Positions 50,360 to 59,619 of a stretch of 64,000 nt of DNA are shown here, one piece after another (position 1 is the first letter of the stretch; each line of letters begins with the position of its first letter). This DNA is from Prevotellaceae bacterium (GTDB lineage: Bacteria > Bacteroidota > Bacteroidia > Bacteroidales > Paludibacteraceae), in NCBI GenBank assembly GCA_031271465.1, contig JAISVR010000025.1, forward strand, positions 41,353 through 105,352, written 5' to 3'. The notes under the pieces were generated by a model that was not told the origin of the DNA, ran no database searches, and saw nothing but the letters and a program-made list of their open reading frames with translations. A program made the position numbers and the translations under genes.

Positions 50360-51558
50360 TTTTTTAGCGCAACAATGTGATTTACAATATCTTCGGCAAC
50401 TTGTTGTTTTGTTTTTAGGTTGAAAGCAATTTTGTCGCCGGTTTTATTCAAAATAGTAATTTTATTTGTATCGTATCGAAAACCTGTATTTTCGTCGCGT
50501 AAAGAATTCAATACAATAAAGTCGAAGTTTTTGCGCTGCATTTTCTCTATCGCATTTTTTTCTTCGTCGTTGGTTTCGAGTGCAAATCCTGCGAACAACT
50601 GCTTTTCGGTTTTTATTTTCCCTAATTCGGCAGCAATATCTTTAGTTTGTTTAAATTCAATTGAAAAATTACTATTCCCTTGTTTTTTAAGCTTCTGAGC
50701 TGCTGCTTCTACAGGTGTAAAATCGGCAACAGCGGCACTCAATATAGCAATATCAACCAAGGGGAAATGTGCCATAGTTTGTGTAAACATTTCTTCGGCA
50801 CTTTCTACATCAATGCGAGTAATATTTGGGGAAGTGATATTGAGATTGACCGGACCGGTAATAAGAATAACTTTTGCTCCGCGCTCTGCACAAATTTTTG
50901 CTAAAGCAAAGCCCATTTTTCCCGACGAATAATTTCCGACAAAACGCACCGGATCTATTTTTTCATAAGTAGGTCCGGCTGTGATAAGGACTGTTTTTCC
51001 ATCAAGTTCTTTTTTTTTTGCAAAGAACTGTTCCAAAAAATGCACAATGGTTTCCGGTTCTTCCATTCGACCTTTTCCTTCCAAACCGCTGGCAAGTTCT
51101 CCGCTGGCAGGTTCTACAACGAGGTTTCCGTACGAACGAAGAATATTCAAATTTTTTTGAGTAGCAGGATGAATATACATATCCAAATCCATTGCCGGAG
51201 CTAATATGACAGGACATTTTGCCGAAAAATAAGTTGTCAGCAATAAATTGTCGGCAATGCCATTTGCCATTTTGCCAATAGTATTTGCAGTAGCCGGAGC
51301 TATCAAATAAAGATCCGCCCAAAGCCCGAGACTGACATGGCTATTCCAATTGCCGTTAGTAGGGTCGAAAAAATCAACTAAAATAGGATGTTTTGCCAAA
51401 GTAGCAAGCGTGAGAGGTGAGATAAATTCCTTTGCTAACGGAGTCATCACTACGCGCACTTCTGCTCCCTGTTTTACCAACAAACGGATAAGTGTTGCCG
51501 ATTTATAGGCAGCAATGCTTCCGGTTATTCCTATTATGATCTTTTTTCCTGTTAACAT
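50356..51558 (-). CDS. coaBC: Phosphopantothenoylcysteine decarboxylase / phosphopantothenate-cysteine ligase
   Basis: This 400-residue bifunctional enzyme runs the second and third steps of coenzyme A synthesis. The N-terminal CoaC domain (flavoprotein) starts KKIIIGITGSIAAYKSA, with VILAPAMDLDMYIHPATQKN and EPASGELASGLEGKGR. The C-terminal CoaB domain begins at about 187 with VLITAGPTYEKIDPVRFVGNYSSGKMG. Lys289-like AAQKLKKQGNSNF and KTKQQVAEDIV near the end complete it. Within the T9SS/Bam/repair cluster it precedes porD. Confidence 0.95.
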   Translation of the reverse strand: MLTGKKIIIGITGSIAAYKSATLIRLLVKQGAEVRVVMTPLAKEFISPLTLATLAKHPILVDFFDPTNGNWNSHVSLGLWADLYLIAPATANTIGKMANGIADNLLLTTYFSAKCPVILAPAMDLDMYIHPATQKNLNILRSYGNLVVEPASGELASGLEGKGRMEEPETIVHFLEQFFAKKKELDGKTVLITAGPTYEKIDPVRFVGNYSSGKMGFALAKICAERGAKVILITGPVNLNITSPNITRIDVESAEEMFTQTMAHFPLVDIAILSAAVADFTPVEAAAQKLKKQGNSNFSIEFKQTKDIAAELGKIKTEKQLFAGFALETNDEEKNAIEKMQRKNFDFIVLNSLRDENTGFRYDTNKITILNKTGDKIAFNLKTKQQVAEDIVNHIVALKK

Positions 51559-51693
51559 TTTTCGGAAAATAAAATTTAAATGAAAAAGTTAATTTTTTTC
51601 GAGTGTAAAAATAAGAAAAAATGACAAAAGAACAATTCTATTCCGTTGTTTTTGAATTGTTCTTTTTATAAATTAATTGCTTAAATAAAGGAA

Positions 51694-52026
51694 TTATTGT
51701 TTCTTTAATTCGGCAGTAGGATTGCGATAGTATATCTTGTGGTCGATAAATTCCTGTATAGCAATCAGCGATGGTTTGGGTAATTTTTCATAAAAACGAG
51801 AAATTTCAATTTGCTCACGGTTTTCAAACACTTCTTCCAAATTATCGTTGTATGAAGCAAATTCCTGTAATTTCTTCTCCAACTCATTTTTCATTTCTAC
51901 ACTGATTTGGTTTGCCCGTTTACCAATTATTTCCACCGTTTCGTATACATTTCCAACTTCAGCACTTAGGCTGTTCATATCACGAGTAATCGTGTTTGTA
52001 GGTGCATTTGTTTTTTTAAAATCCAT
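51694..52026 (-). CDS. rpoZ: RNA polymerase omega-type subunit (Rpb6-like)
   Basis: This 110-residue protein fits the Bacteroidota omega/Rpb6 family. It has MDFKKTNAPTNTITRDMN, then the conserved helix VYETVEIIGKRANQISVEMKNEL and the acidic helical region EKKLQEFASYNDNLEEVFENREQIEIS. It assists folding of the beta-prime subunit. The sequence is diverged from proteobacterial omega but is regularly placed between bamD and coaBC in this phylum, as here (four bases after bamD). Confidence 0.88.
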   Translation of the reverse strand: MDFKKTNAPTNTITRDMNSLSAEVGNVYETVEIIGKRANQISVEMKNELEKKLQEFASYNDNLEEVFENREQIEISRFYEKLPKPSLIAIQEFIDHKIYYRNPTAELKKQ

Positions 52027-52030
52027 ATTC

Positions 52031-52834
52031 TTAGTCTTTTACAAAGTTTTTTGATGTATTAAAAATATTTTGAGCCTCTTTGAGGTGTTTACTTTCTGGG
52101 AAATCGTTTGTGAAACTGTAATATTCGTCAATGGTTTCGCGATATCTCTCTTCTTTTCGAGCAGGCACGCTTAATTCGGCTTGCTTGAATTTTGCCCGCA
52201 AGATTAACAATGCAAGGTCTTCTTTATATTTCGTATTTGGATATGCTTTGATGGTGTTTTGTGCCGTTATTATACTCGACAAATAATTATTACCCAAATA
52301 GTTGCCTAAATCATAGTATAATTTTGCACTTAAAAATGATTTATACGCCAACTTTTCCTGTAATTCATTGAGATATTTATTTGCTTCGGCTGATTTTTCA
52401 CCACTTGGGTAAAGTTCCAAAAATTCCTCAAAACCTTTTATTGCTTCAATGGTTTCAGCTTGGTCGAGGCGTGCATCGGGACTTTGCAAATATTTGCAAT
52501 AGGCTATCATAAACCAACATTCTTCGGCATGTTTTCCTGTAGGGAAAGTTTTCGTATAGGTATTATAATAATTCGATGCAGCGAAATAATCTTGATTACC
52601 ATAGTAGCTTTGGGCGGTGAGGTAAAGTAATTCGTGCGAAAGTTCAGTTCCTTTATAATAAGGCGCAACTGCTTCAAAAAGGGTGGCAGCACGCAGGTAG
52701 CTTTTCTCGGCATAATACTTTTTTGCCTCCTCGTATTTCAATTGATTATCGCTACTTTTCAATAATTTGTCGTAACGACTACACGAAACCAACACCATTA
52801 ATAGCAAAAGAATATACAGGATATTTTTTCTCAT
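52031..52834 (-). CDS. bamD: Outer-membrane assembly lipoprotein BamD
   Basis: This 267-residue lipoprotein has the lipobox VLVSC (Cys18). It is built of TPR-like repeats (YEEAKKYYAEKSYLRAATLFEAVAPYYKGTELSHELLYLTAQ, and further helix pairs) typical of BamD/ComL. It docks to BamA POTRA domains on the periplasmic side and supports insertion of outer-membrane barrels. Examples here are the patatin-barrel (2.9 kb) and the 21.1-kb protein. A -7 box (TACCTTTG) at 52851-52858 starts the five-gene cluster. Confidence 0.92.
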   Translation of the reverse strand: MRKNILYILLLLMVLVSCSRYDKLLKSSDNQLKYEEAKKYYAEKSYLRAATLFEAVAPYYKGTELSHELLYLTAQSYYGNQDYFAASNYYNTYTKTFPTGKHAEECWFMIAYCKYLQSPDARLDQAETIEAIKGFEEFLELYPSGEKSAEANKYLNELQEKLAYKSFLSAKLYYDLGNYLGNNYLSSIITAQNTIKAYPNTKYKEDLALLILRAKFKQAELSVPARKEERYRETIDEYYSFTNDFPESKHLKEAQNIFNTSKNFVKD

Positions 52835-52850
52835 AAACGAAATTTGGGCG

Positions 52851-52858
52851 CAAAGGTA
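52851..52858 (-). promoter_or_regulatory. -7 box (TACCTTTG) of the bamD-rpoZ-coaBC-porD-recN cluster
   Basis: A TAnnTTTG match on the minus strand, 17 bases before the bamD ATG. Confidence 0.55.
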
Positions 52859-52904
52859 ATAAATAAATAGGGAATGAGGAATTTATTTTGAATAATTCGG
52901 ATTT

Positions 52905-53939
52905 TTATTCTGTTTTCTTCAAAATTAAATCAATGTATACCGGAAAATGGTCGCTGTATCCTCCATTATATTTCATTCCAATATATGTTCGAAATGGTTT
53001 TTCTCCAAGAAATTTTTCATCTTTTTCGACTAGAAAATCGGCTTTAAAAATCACAGCTTTATTCTTGTCTATACTAGTATTAGCATCCGCTTGAAGCATA
53101 GGTCCTGATACTATAATTTGGTCGAGCATATTCCATTGTCCCTGATATTTGTACGAACCATCACCTTTTTCGTTATAAGAATACATTAGATTATATAACT
53201 TTTTAGTCGAAATTTCTTCTTCCGGTTCCACAGCTCCAAGTACACTATTGATACTTTTGTTGTTTGGAAAATCATTAAAATCGCCCATTATTAAAATATT
53301 TGCTTGTGGCGAAACAGTAAAAATACTGTCAACCTTAGCGCGCAATACCGAAGCTACAAACAGTCGGCGGGGTTCGGAAGCTGCTTCTCCGCCCAAACGC
53401 GAGGGAAAATGGTTAACAAAAACATGTAGAGTATCGCCATTTTTCAATTTACCGGAAGCATACAAAATATCGCGAGTTTTGCTCCTCGGATTATCGGGAA
53501 AATTGATTGGTAAAAATTCTTCACTTATCGGTTCAAACATTTTGGGTTGATAAAGTAAGGCAACATCTATTCCGCGTGCATCCGGCGATTCTTTATGTAT
53601 ATAATTGTAACCCAAATTTTTAAGTGGCGAATAACGAACAAGTGATTTCAGCGTATAATCATTCTCAATTTCGATTAATCCAACTAATGCAGGAGCATTC
53701 CAAGCACCAACTGCTGTGATAACTTGTGCTATTTTTGCCTGCTTTTTTTTGAATTTATCAACAGTCCAATGATACGATCCTTCGGGTAAAAACTCGTAAT
53801 CATTTTTCAGCGAATCGTGCCGCGTGTCAAAATAATTCTCCACATTGTAACTCATTATGCGCAAAGTATCTGCTTCGTTTTGAGCAAAAAGCCAAACGAA
53901 ACAAAACAGCATTCCAATAGCTAGTTTAATTTTTCTCAT
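52905..53939 (-). CDS. Exported endonuclease/exonuclease/phosphatase-family protein
   Basis: This 344-residue protein has a signal peptide (MRKIKLAIGMLFCFVWLFAQ). It belongs to the EEP superfamily of metal-dependent phosphodiesterases and endonucleases. The characteristic MSYNVENYFD (about residue 29), VGLIEIEND (catalytic Glu, about 83), DVALLY and MGDFNDFPNN (Asp-x-Asn) are present. So are DGSYKYQGQW and the C-terminal catalytic YSDHFPVYIDL. All expected residues are there, so it should be active, in the periplasm or outside. Substrate (nucleic acid, inositol phosphates or lipids) is unknown. It is adjacent to the beta-helix lipoprotein (14 bases). Confidence 0.87.
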   Translation of the reverse strand: MRKIKLAIGMLFCFVWLFAQNEADTLRIMSYNVENYFDTRHDSLKNDYEFLPEGSYHWTVDKFKKKQAKIAQVITAVGAWNAPALVGLIEIENDYTLKSLVRYSPLKNLGYNYIHKESPDARGIDVALLYQPKMFEPISEEFLPINFPDNPRSKTRDILYASGKLKNGDTLHVFVNHFPSRLGGEAASEPRRLFVASVLRAKVDSIFTVSPQANILIMGDFNDFPNNKSINSVLGAVEPEEEISTKKLYNLMYSYNEKGDGSYKYQGQWNMLDQIIVSGPMLQADANTSIDKNKAVIFKADFLVEKDEKFLGEKPFRTYIGMKYNGGYSDHFPVYIDLILKKTE

Positions 53940-53953
53940 ACTCTTTTTTATTT

Positions 53954-55372
53954 TTAATATTCGTAAGCACCTATATCTGCCTGACTGTCAGACAATCGGC
54001 TTTTCCCTGTAAGGTCGGTGGGATATAATCCGGCAATACTCATATCGGCTTTATCAATGGCTGGCGAATCGGCTGCAAGACGAAAGTCATAAGGATAAGT
54101 TTTTGTATTAGCAAAAACTGTTGTCGATGATTTTTCCCATATTGCTCCAACAAAATAATTATCGTCGAGAACTTGCTCGCCTACAAGTAAACAGCCATTA
54201 AAACTAAGGTCGAAAAGAAAGTCGTTTTTTCTATCCAATTCAATTTCATTGTTCGTTGAACCAAAAATAATACAATTTTTAAATGCTGCCGAAATCGGGT
54301 AGGGGATAATTTCTGACGCATCATCATAATTTTTTATCAATAGCGTTTTAGATTTTAGATTTTTTCGAGGAAAATAATTGGCAACAGTACAATGTGCAAA
54401 ATTATATTCGCCTCCTTGTAAAAACAAACAATTTTGTCTACTATTAGAAATTTGTGTATTTTCTACCGTGAGCCGGGCATTTTTAGATACAACAGCGAAA
54501 CTGTCTGTATTATGTAAAATAGAATTCCGAATTGTGAGTATTGGTTTCTGTGTTTCGTTTCCTGAAATACGAATTGCTGTAACCGGATTTTTTATTGTAA
54601 CAAATTCCAAACGATGCTCGGAAGTAGGGGAGTTAAAACACAACCCTTGCCATTGTCCCGGCAAACTATCGTAGGGCACCCCCGGAAACATATTATCCAA
54701 GCGATGACCACGCATCACGATTGGTTGTTCTTCTGTGCCAAGAACTTGCAAGCTACCATTTATAGTGATGCCTGCATCTTTGTAAAAATAAAGTTTACTT
54801 CCTTTTTCTATTGTGAGAGTTTTTCCTTCATTTACAGTAAGTTGTCCATATATGAGATGAGGTTTTTGGGCAGTGATCATACTATCGTTTACCACTGTTT
54901 TGTTGCGCAACACCACAACATCTTGCCCTACGGAAAAAAGTTGTATTTTTTGTTCGTTTCCGTTTGTCAAAAATCGAATGGAATCGCGTATCAGTAAAGG
55001 TTGGTCGCGGTGATTTTCATCAAGCTTTACTCGGATAGAAAGGTATAAACTGTCTTTGCCTTGAATTTCGATATCGGAAAAAGATTGATTTTCGCTACTT
55101 CGACCCAATACATTGATTTTAAATGGCGAATTAGCTCCTCCGAATAACGAAATGTCAGATATTCGCACTCGTTCTTTATTGCGGTTGTATACTTTTAATT
55201 TGACTGTAGTTGAGGTAATTCCGGTGAATAAAGTATCGAAACCTACTGTGTCTGCAGAAAACGATAGTTGATAAGAAGGGTTGGTCGAAATTTTGTCGTC
55301 GTCGAGGCAAGATTGTGTAACAATGACTACGATAGTTAATATCAGACCAAGTATCAATTTATGGGATTTCAT
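53954..55372 (-). CDS. Lipoprotein with right-handed beta-helix repeats
   Basis: This 472-residue lipoprotein has a type II signal peptide with Cys22 (VTQSCLDDDK). Residues of about 33-155 form a beta-sandwich-like domain (YQLSFSADTVGFDTLFTG, TTVKLKVYNRNKERVRISDISL). From about 175 a right-handed parallel beta-helix follows (LTVNEGKTLTIEKGSKLYFYKDAGITINGSLQVLGTEEQPI, then repeated NSILHNTDSFAVVSKNARLTVENTQISN and NCIIFGSTNNE). It ends with SQADIGAYEY, a tail seen in many such proteins. Beta-helices often bind or cut polysaccharides, but I see no lyase residues. Probably exposed at the outer-membrane surface. Confidence 0.75.
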   Translation of the reverse strand: MKSHKLILGLILTIVVIVTQSCLDDDKISTNPSYQLSFSADTVGFDTLFTGITSTTVKLKVYNRNKERVRISDISLFGGANSPFKINVLGRSSENQSFSDIEIQGKDSLYLSIRVKLDENHRDQPLLIRDSIRFLTNGNEQKIQLFSVGQDVVVLRNKTVVNDSMITAQKPHLIYGQLTVNEGKTLTIEKGSKLYFYKDAGITINGSLQVLGTEEQPIVMRGHRLDNMFPGVPYDSLPGQWQGLCFNSPTSEHRLEFVTIKNPVTAIRISGNETQKPILTIRNSILHNTDSFAVVSKNARLTVENTQISNSRQNCLFLQGGEYNFAHCTVANYFPRKNLKSKTLLIKNYDDASEIIPYPISAAFKNCIIFGSTNNEIELDRKNDFLFDLSFNGCLLVGEQVLDDNYFVGAIWEKSSTTVFANTKTYPYDFRLAADSPAIDKADMSIAGLYPTDLTGKSRLSDSQADIGAYEY

Positions 55373-55401
55373 ATTTTTTTATTCCATTTTTTTAGAATCT
55401 T

Positions 55402-55409
55402 CAAAAGTA
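55402..55409 (-). promoter_or_regulatory. -7 box (TACTTTTG) of the beta-helix lipoprotein gene
   Basis: A TAnnTTTG match on the minus strand, 30 bases before the ATG at 55372. Confidence 0.5.
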
Positions 55410-55446
55410 CAATTTTTTTGTTTATTTAATGAGATTTTTTCAGCAT

Positions 55447-55487
55447 AAAAAAATCTCTGCCCGAAAAACTCGAACAGAGATTTTTTT
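55447..55487 (-). terminator. Terminator of the membrane pyrophosphatase gene
   Basis: AAAAAAATCTCTG pairs with CAGAGATTTTTTT over a 15-base loop. On the minus strand it follows the hppA stop codon. Confidence 0.8.
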
Positions 55488-55505
55488 CATTTTGTTATAA
55501 TTTTT

Positions 55506-57695
55506 TTATCCAAGTAAACTGTAAGCAACTGTCAAACCAGCCATTACGATAGATACCATACTCATCAGTTTAATCAAGATATTAAGCGACGGACCTGATG
55601 TGTCTTTAAATGGATCGCCCACAGTGTCGCCCACAACAGTAGCTTTGTGGTTATCCGAACCTTTTCCTCCGAGATTGCCTTCTTCAATATATTTTTTAGC
55701 ATTGTCCCAAGCACCACCGGCATTTGCCATAAACACAGCCAATACAAAACCTGATGATAGACCTCCGATAAGCAAACCCAATACACCTGCTACTCCGAGT
55801 AATAATCCTACCAATATCGGAACAATAATTGCCAACAACGATGGGAAAAGCATTTCGCGTTGTGCTCCTTTGGTAGAAATCTCTACACAGCGAGCATAAT
55901 CCGGCTCGGCTTTTCCTTCCATAATACCTTTTATTTCCCGGAATTGACGACGCACTTCTTCTACCATGCTTTGTGCAGCACGACCTACAGCATTCATCGT
56001 CAATCCGCAGAACAAAAACGCCATCATAGCACCGATAAAAATACCTACCAACACGATAGGATTCATCAAACTTACTTGATAGTGACTCATGAAGTCGATA
56101 AACGAAGCTTGTGCAATGTCTATTCCATTAATAGTAGTTTCTCCGATGCGGATTAATGCTATTTTAACTTCTTCGATAAACGAAGCCAAAAGAGCCAACG
56201 CTGTCAAAGCTGCCGAACCGATAGCAAAACCTTTTCCTGTGGCAGCAGTTGTGTTACCAAGCGCATCGAGCGCATCGGTGCGTTGACGCACTTCTTTGCC
56301 TAAACCGCTCATTTCGGCATTACCTCCTGCATTATCGGCAATCGGTCCGTAAGCATCGGTAGCCAAAGTGATACCCAGCGTTGAAAGCATACCTACCGCA
56401 GCAATACCTATACCATATAAACCTAAGCTGAGGTTTTGTGCCGACAAAAGGTTTGCCGCATCAAAATTAATTGCCGAAAGAAATGCCAATACAATAGCAA
56501 TAGCGATAGTTACTACCGGAATTGCAGTAGAAATCATACCCAAACCAATACCGGAAATAATAACGGTAGCCGGTCCGGTATGCGAACTTTCGGCTACTTT
56601 TCGAGTAGGACGATAAGTATGCGAAGTATAGTATTCGGTTGCTTGTCCGATAATTACACCGGCTACCAAGCCAATAATTACCGAGAAAGAAATGCCTAAC
56701 CAGTTTTGCATATCCAACGCATAGAAAATACCGAAAGTAGCTAAAGCAATCAATATCGAACTCACATTTACACCTCTGCCCAGCGCACCGAGCAATTGTT
56801 TCATATTGGCACCTTCTTTGGTTCGCACCAAGAAAATACCGATAATAGAAAGCACAACGCCCACGGCAGCAATCAGCATAGGAGCAAATACGGCTTTCAA
56901 TTGCATTGCCTCGTTGGTAATAAATGCCGAAGCCCCCAACGCAGCTGTAGCAAGAATAGCGCCTGCATACGACTCATAAAGGTCGGCACCCATTCCGGCA
57001 ACATCACCCACATTATCACCTACATTATCTGCGATAGTAGCAGGGTTTCGAGGGTCATCTTCGGGAATTCCTGCTTCTACTTTACCCACCAAATCGGCAC
57101 CTACATCGGCAGCTTTGGTATAAATACCACCACCCACACGGGCAAATAAAGCTTGCGTAGAAGCTCCCATTCCAAAGGTAAGCATGGTAGTTGTAATAAG
57201 CATCAATTTATTGTGTCCTTCAACATCCATAAAGTTGTCCAAAATAAGATACCACAATGAAATGTCCAACAGAGCTAAGCCAACCACGGTTAAGCCCATC
57301 ACAGCACCCGAACGGAAAGCTACTTTCAACCCTCTGTTCAACGAGTTTTTGGCAGCATTAGCAGTACGCGCCGAAGCGTAAGTAGCCGTTTTCATACCAA
57401 AGAAACCTGCTAAACCGGAAAAGAAACCTCCGGTAAGAAATGCGAAAGGTACCCAGTTGTTTTGCAAACTGAAATAAGCCATTACGCCAAAAATAACTGC
57501 CAATACAATGAAAACAATGCTCACCACCTTGTACTGTTGTTTAAGGTAAGCCATAGCTCCTTTACGCACATGTTGGGCGATTTTTTTCATTGTATCAGTA
57601 CCTTCATCTTCTTTCATCATTTGCTTGAAGAAGAAAATTGCAAAAGCCAATGCCAAAATCGACGCGGCTAATACATAATAGATAACACAATTCAT
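55506..57695 (-). CDS. hppA: K+-dependent membrane-bound pyrophosphatase
   Basis: This 729-residue protein, with about 16 helices, couples hydrolysis of pyrophosphate to outward pumping of H+ or Na+. The catalytic acidic segments are present: GGGIYTKAADVGADLVGKVE and IPEDDPRNPATIADNVGDNVGDVAGMGADLYES (about 188-243). The second site is DAYGPIADNAGG. The motif GNTTAATGKG has Ala484 and Gly487, not the Lys/Thr pair of K+-independent enzymes, so it should be K+-dependent. K+-dependent enzymes include both H+ and Na+ pumps, and which applies cannot be decided by eye. It is monocistronic and has its own promoter. Confidence 0.94.
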   Translation of the reverse strand: MNCVIYYVLAASILALAFAIFFFKQMMKEDEGTDTMKKIAQHVRKGAMAYLKQQYKVVSIVFIVLAVIFGVMAYFSLQNNWVPFAFLTGGFFSGLAGFFGMKTATYASARTANAAKNSLNRGLKVAFRSGAVMGLTVVGLALLDISLWYLILDNFMDVEGHNKLMLITTTMLTFGMGASTQALFARVGGGIYTKAADVGADLVGKVEAGIPEDDPRNPATIADNVGDNVGDVAGMGADLYESYAGAILATAALGASAFITNEAMQLKAVFAPMLIAAVGVVLSIIGIFLVRTKEGANMKQLLGALGRGVNVSSILIALATFGIFYALDMQNWLGISFSVIIGLVAGVIIGQATEYYTSHTYRPTRKVAESSHTGPATVIISGIGLGMISTAIPVVTIAIAIVLAFLSAINFDAANLLSAQNLSLGLYGIGIAAVGMLSTLGITLATDAYGPIADNAGGNAEMSGLGKEVRQRTDALDALGNTTAATGKGFAIGSAALTALALLASFIEEVKIALIRIGETTINGIDIAQASFIDFMSHYQVSLMNPIVLVGIFIGAMMAFLFCGLTMNAVGRAAQSMVEEVRRQFREIKGIMEGKAEPDYARCVEISTKGAQREMLFPSLLAIIVPILVGLLLGVAGVLGLLIGGLSSGFVLAVFMANAGGAWDNAKKYIEEGNLGGKGSDNHKATVVGDTVGDPFKDTSGPSLNILIKLMSMVSIVMAGLTVAYSLLG

Positions 57696-57763
57696 AGAAA
57701 ATTTAGTTTAAGTTAAAAGATTAAAAATTAATTATCTAAAAAACACTATGTTTTTGAAAGGGG

Positions 57764-57771
57764 CAAAAGTA
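57764..57771 (-). promoter_or_regulatory. -7 box (TACTTTTG) of hppA
   Basis: A TAnnTTTG match on the minus strand, 69 bases before the hppA ATG. Confidence 0.5.
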
Positions 57772-57940
57772 AATTTATTATGCTATAAAGCAATGTTTTT
57801 TCAATATTTTTTTTTCAACAAAATGTCAGATTATCCAATATTTAACACAAATAATGTATAATTAATAGACTGTGAATTAGTAGTAGTGATTGTTCTTTTT
57901 TATGTAAAAACTTGTTTTAAAAAAATGAACTTTTTTTCCT

Positions 57941-57948
57941 TACCTTTG
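57941..57948 (+). promoter_or_regulatory. -7 box (TACCTTTG) of the PAP2 gene
   Basis: A TAnnTTTG match 42 bases before the ATG at 57990. It decides against the GTG at 57963, which would give an unusually short leader. Confidence 0.5.
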
Positions 57949-57989
57949 CCCTTTCATAAATTGTGCAAAAAATTATAAAAACAATCCGT

Positions 57990-58658
57990 ATGTTCGAAAA
58001 GATTATTGAATGCGACAAACAAATATTACTCGAAATAAATAGCTGTAATTCAACATTTTCAGACCATTTTTTTTGGATTTTCACCCAATTGCAAACTTGG
58101 ATACCTGCATTCATTGTTATTGCAATCATAATTATTCGCACAAAACGCAAAGATACATTATGGATTTTATTTGGATTGGTGCTCACGGTGGTTCTTGCCG
58201 ACCAAATTGCGTCGTCGCTCATTAAGCCGCTCGTAGAACGATTGCGCCCATCGCGCGAACCGTCGCTCGAACATTTGCTACATTTGGTAAACGGTTATAC
58301 AGGCGGTCGTTTCGGATTTGTATCGTCGCATGCGGCAAATTCTTTTGGTATTGCCTTGTTTCTTTCGTTGCTATTTCGAAAAGCTTGGTTTAGTATTACG
58401 ATATTCGCTTGGGCTTGTTTAAATTCCTATTCGCGCATGTATCTCGGCGTACATTATCCTTCGGACATTATTTGCGGAGCAATTATAGGTTTGGGTTGTG
58501 GATATTTATCGTATTTTTTATTAAAAAATTACGCAACAAAAAGTGTGGTACAAAATAAATTTACAGAAAAAGATAGTTGGTTGATTATAGGTACATTACT
58601 ATTATCGGTCATTGCTATTATCATTTTCAACCAAAGCCTGTTTAGTATATTTTCATAA
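57990..58658 (+). CDS. PAP2-family phosphatase
   Basis: This 222-residue membrane protein has six helices and belongs to the type 2 phosphatidic acid phosphatase family. The three motifs are in order: KPLVERLRPSREPS (KX6RP), FVSSHAANSFG (the PSGH-type SxHA, catalytic His), and SRMYLGVHYPSDIICG (SRx5Hx3D). It would remove phosphate from a lipid such as undecaprenyl diphosphate, phosphatidic acid or a lipid A intermediate. The ATG at 57990 is preferred over a GTG at 57963. Confidence 0.9.
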   Translation: MFEKIIECDKQILLEINSCNSTFSDHFFWIFTQLQTWIPAFIVIAIIIIRTKRKDTLWILFGLVLTVVLADQIASSLIKPLVERLRPSREPSLEHLLHLVNGYTGGRFGFVSSHAANSFGIALFLSLLFRKAWFSITIFAWACLNSYSRMYLGVHYPSDIICGAIIGLGCGYLSYFLLKNYATKSVVQNKFTEKDSWLIIGTLLLSVIAIIIFNQSLFSIFS

Positions 58659-58835
58659 ATGTGTTGTAAAACATGAATTTCACAAATGCCTGTTTATTAA
58701 TATGTTGAATATATTGATTCTTCAATATTATTGCAACTGTTAAAATAAATTTTGCAATACGAATTTCAATGTGTAAATTTAGGCTTTATTTTTTCAAAGT
58801 ACTTATTATATTATTAACCCTAAAAAATATTAGCT

Positions 58836-59081
58836 ATGACAAGAGCGATAACCTTCAACGAGTTGCGAAAAATCAAAGACAGTTTACCCGATGGCAGTTT
58901 GCACAAAATTGCCGAAGAATTGGGGATAACGGTAGAAACAGTTCGCAATTATTTCGGTGGATACAACTACAAAGACGGTAAAAGTATTGGTATTCATGTA
59001 GAGCCGGGACCCGACGGAGGACTGGTAATGCTTGACGATACTGCCATTCTTGATTTGGCATTGAAACACAGCCAATCGTAG
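58836..59081 (+). CDS. Small helix-turn-helix DNA-binding protein
   Basis: This 81-residue protein has a recognisable HTH (ITFNELRKIKDSLPDGSLHKIAEELGITVETVRNYFGG; helices at about 20-28 and 31-42). A C-terminal glycine-rich stretch (GKSIGIHVEPGPDGGLVMLDD) follows. The protein is of a type common and conserved in Bacteroidales, with unknown targets. It stands alone, with a bidirectional terminator behind it. Upstream 58659-58835 is A+T-rich with no good -7 match; a TAttTTTT stretch near 58785 is weak. Confidence 0.75.
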   Translation: MTRAITFNELRKIKDSLPDGSLHKIAEELGITVETVRNYFGGYNYKDGKSIGIHVEPGPDGGLVMLDDTAILDLALKHSQS

Positions 59082-59094
59082 CATTAAAAAATTA

Positions 59095-59136
59095 AACGGG
59101 CGAGTAAAACAGTTTACTTGCCCGTTGTTTTTTTAT
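59095..59136. terminator. Bidirectional terminator between the HTH gene and folA
   Basis: AACGGGCGAGTAAA and TTTACTTGCCCGTT pair with one G-T wobble over a four-base loop, followed by T residues. The minus-strand side overlaps the end of folA. Confidence 0.8.
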
Positions 59137-59617
59137 GCTCATAATCGACAAAAGAATACGAATAGGGGCATTTTTCGCTTGGCGAAATATCTTCTCGGAA
59201 AGTTTCGTGCCATTGACCAAAATCTATTTCGGGAAAAAAGGTGTCGGCATCGGTAAAATCATATTTAATCCATGTCAGGTAAAGCTTGTCGGCAAGCGGT
59301 AAAGCTTGCTTGTAAAGTTGTCCGCCGCCTATAATAAATACCTCATCATCGCTTTTGGCAAGAGTGATTGCTTCATCGAGCGTACGGACTGTTAAGGCTC
59401 CTTCTGCCACAAAATCTATTTGCGTAGAAAGCACAATGTTTTTTCGGTTTGGCAGTGGCTTATTGGGTAGCGATTCCCAAGTTTTGCGCCCCATAATAAC
59501 CGTGTGTCCGTCGGTTATTTCTTTAAAGCGTTTCAAATCGCCCGGAATAGGACAAAGCAGATTGTTGTTTTTGCCGATAGCGAGATTTTGTGCTACGGCT
59601 ACTATTATTGAAATCAT
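59114..59617 (-). CDS. folA: Dihydrofolate reductase
   Basis: This 167-residue enzyme reduces dihydrofolate to tetrahydrofolate with NADPH. It has the N-terminal MISIIVAVAQNLAIGKNNNLLCPIPGDLKRFKEITDGH-like start with the substrate Asp/Glu in the loop, then TVIMGRKTWESLP and VFIIGGGQLYKQAL. The C-terminal LTWIKYDFTDADTFFPEID is typical. It is three bases after thyA, the natural partner, which turns methylene-THF to DHF. The bidirectional terminator lies in its last codons. Confidence 0.95.
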   Translation of the reverse strand: MISIIVAVAQNLAIGKNNNLLCPIPGDLKRFKEITDGHTVIMGRKTWESLPNKPLPNRKNIVLSTQIDFVAEGALTVRTLDEAITLAKSDDEVFIIGGGQLYKQALPLADKLYLTWIKYDFTDADTFFPEIDFGQWHETFREDISPSEKCPYSYSFVDYEHKKTTGK

Positions 59618-59619
59618 AA

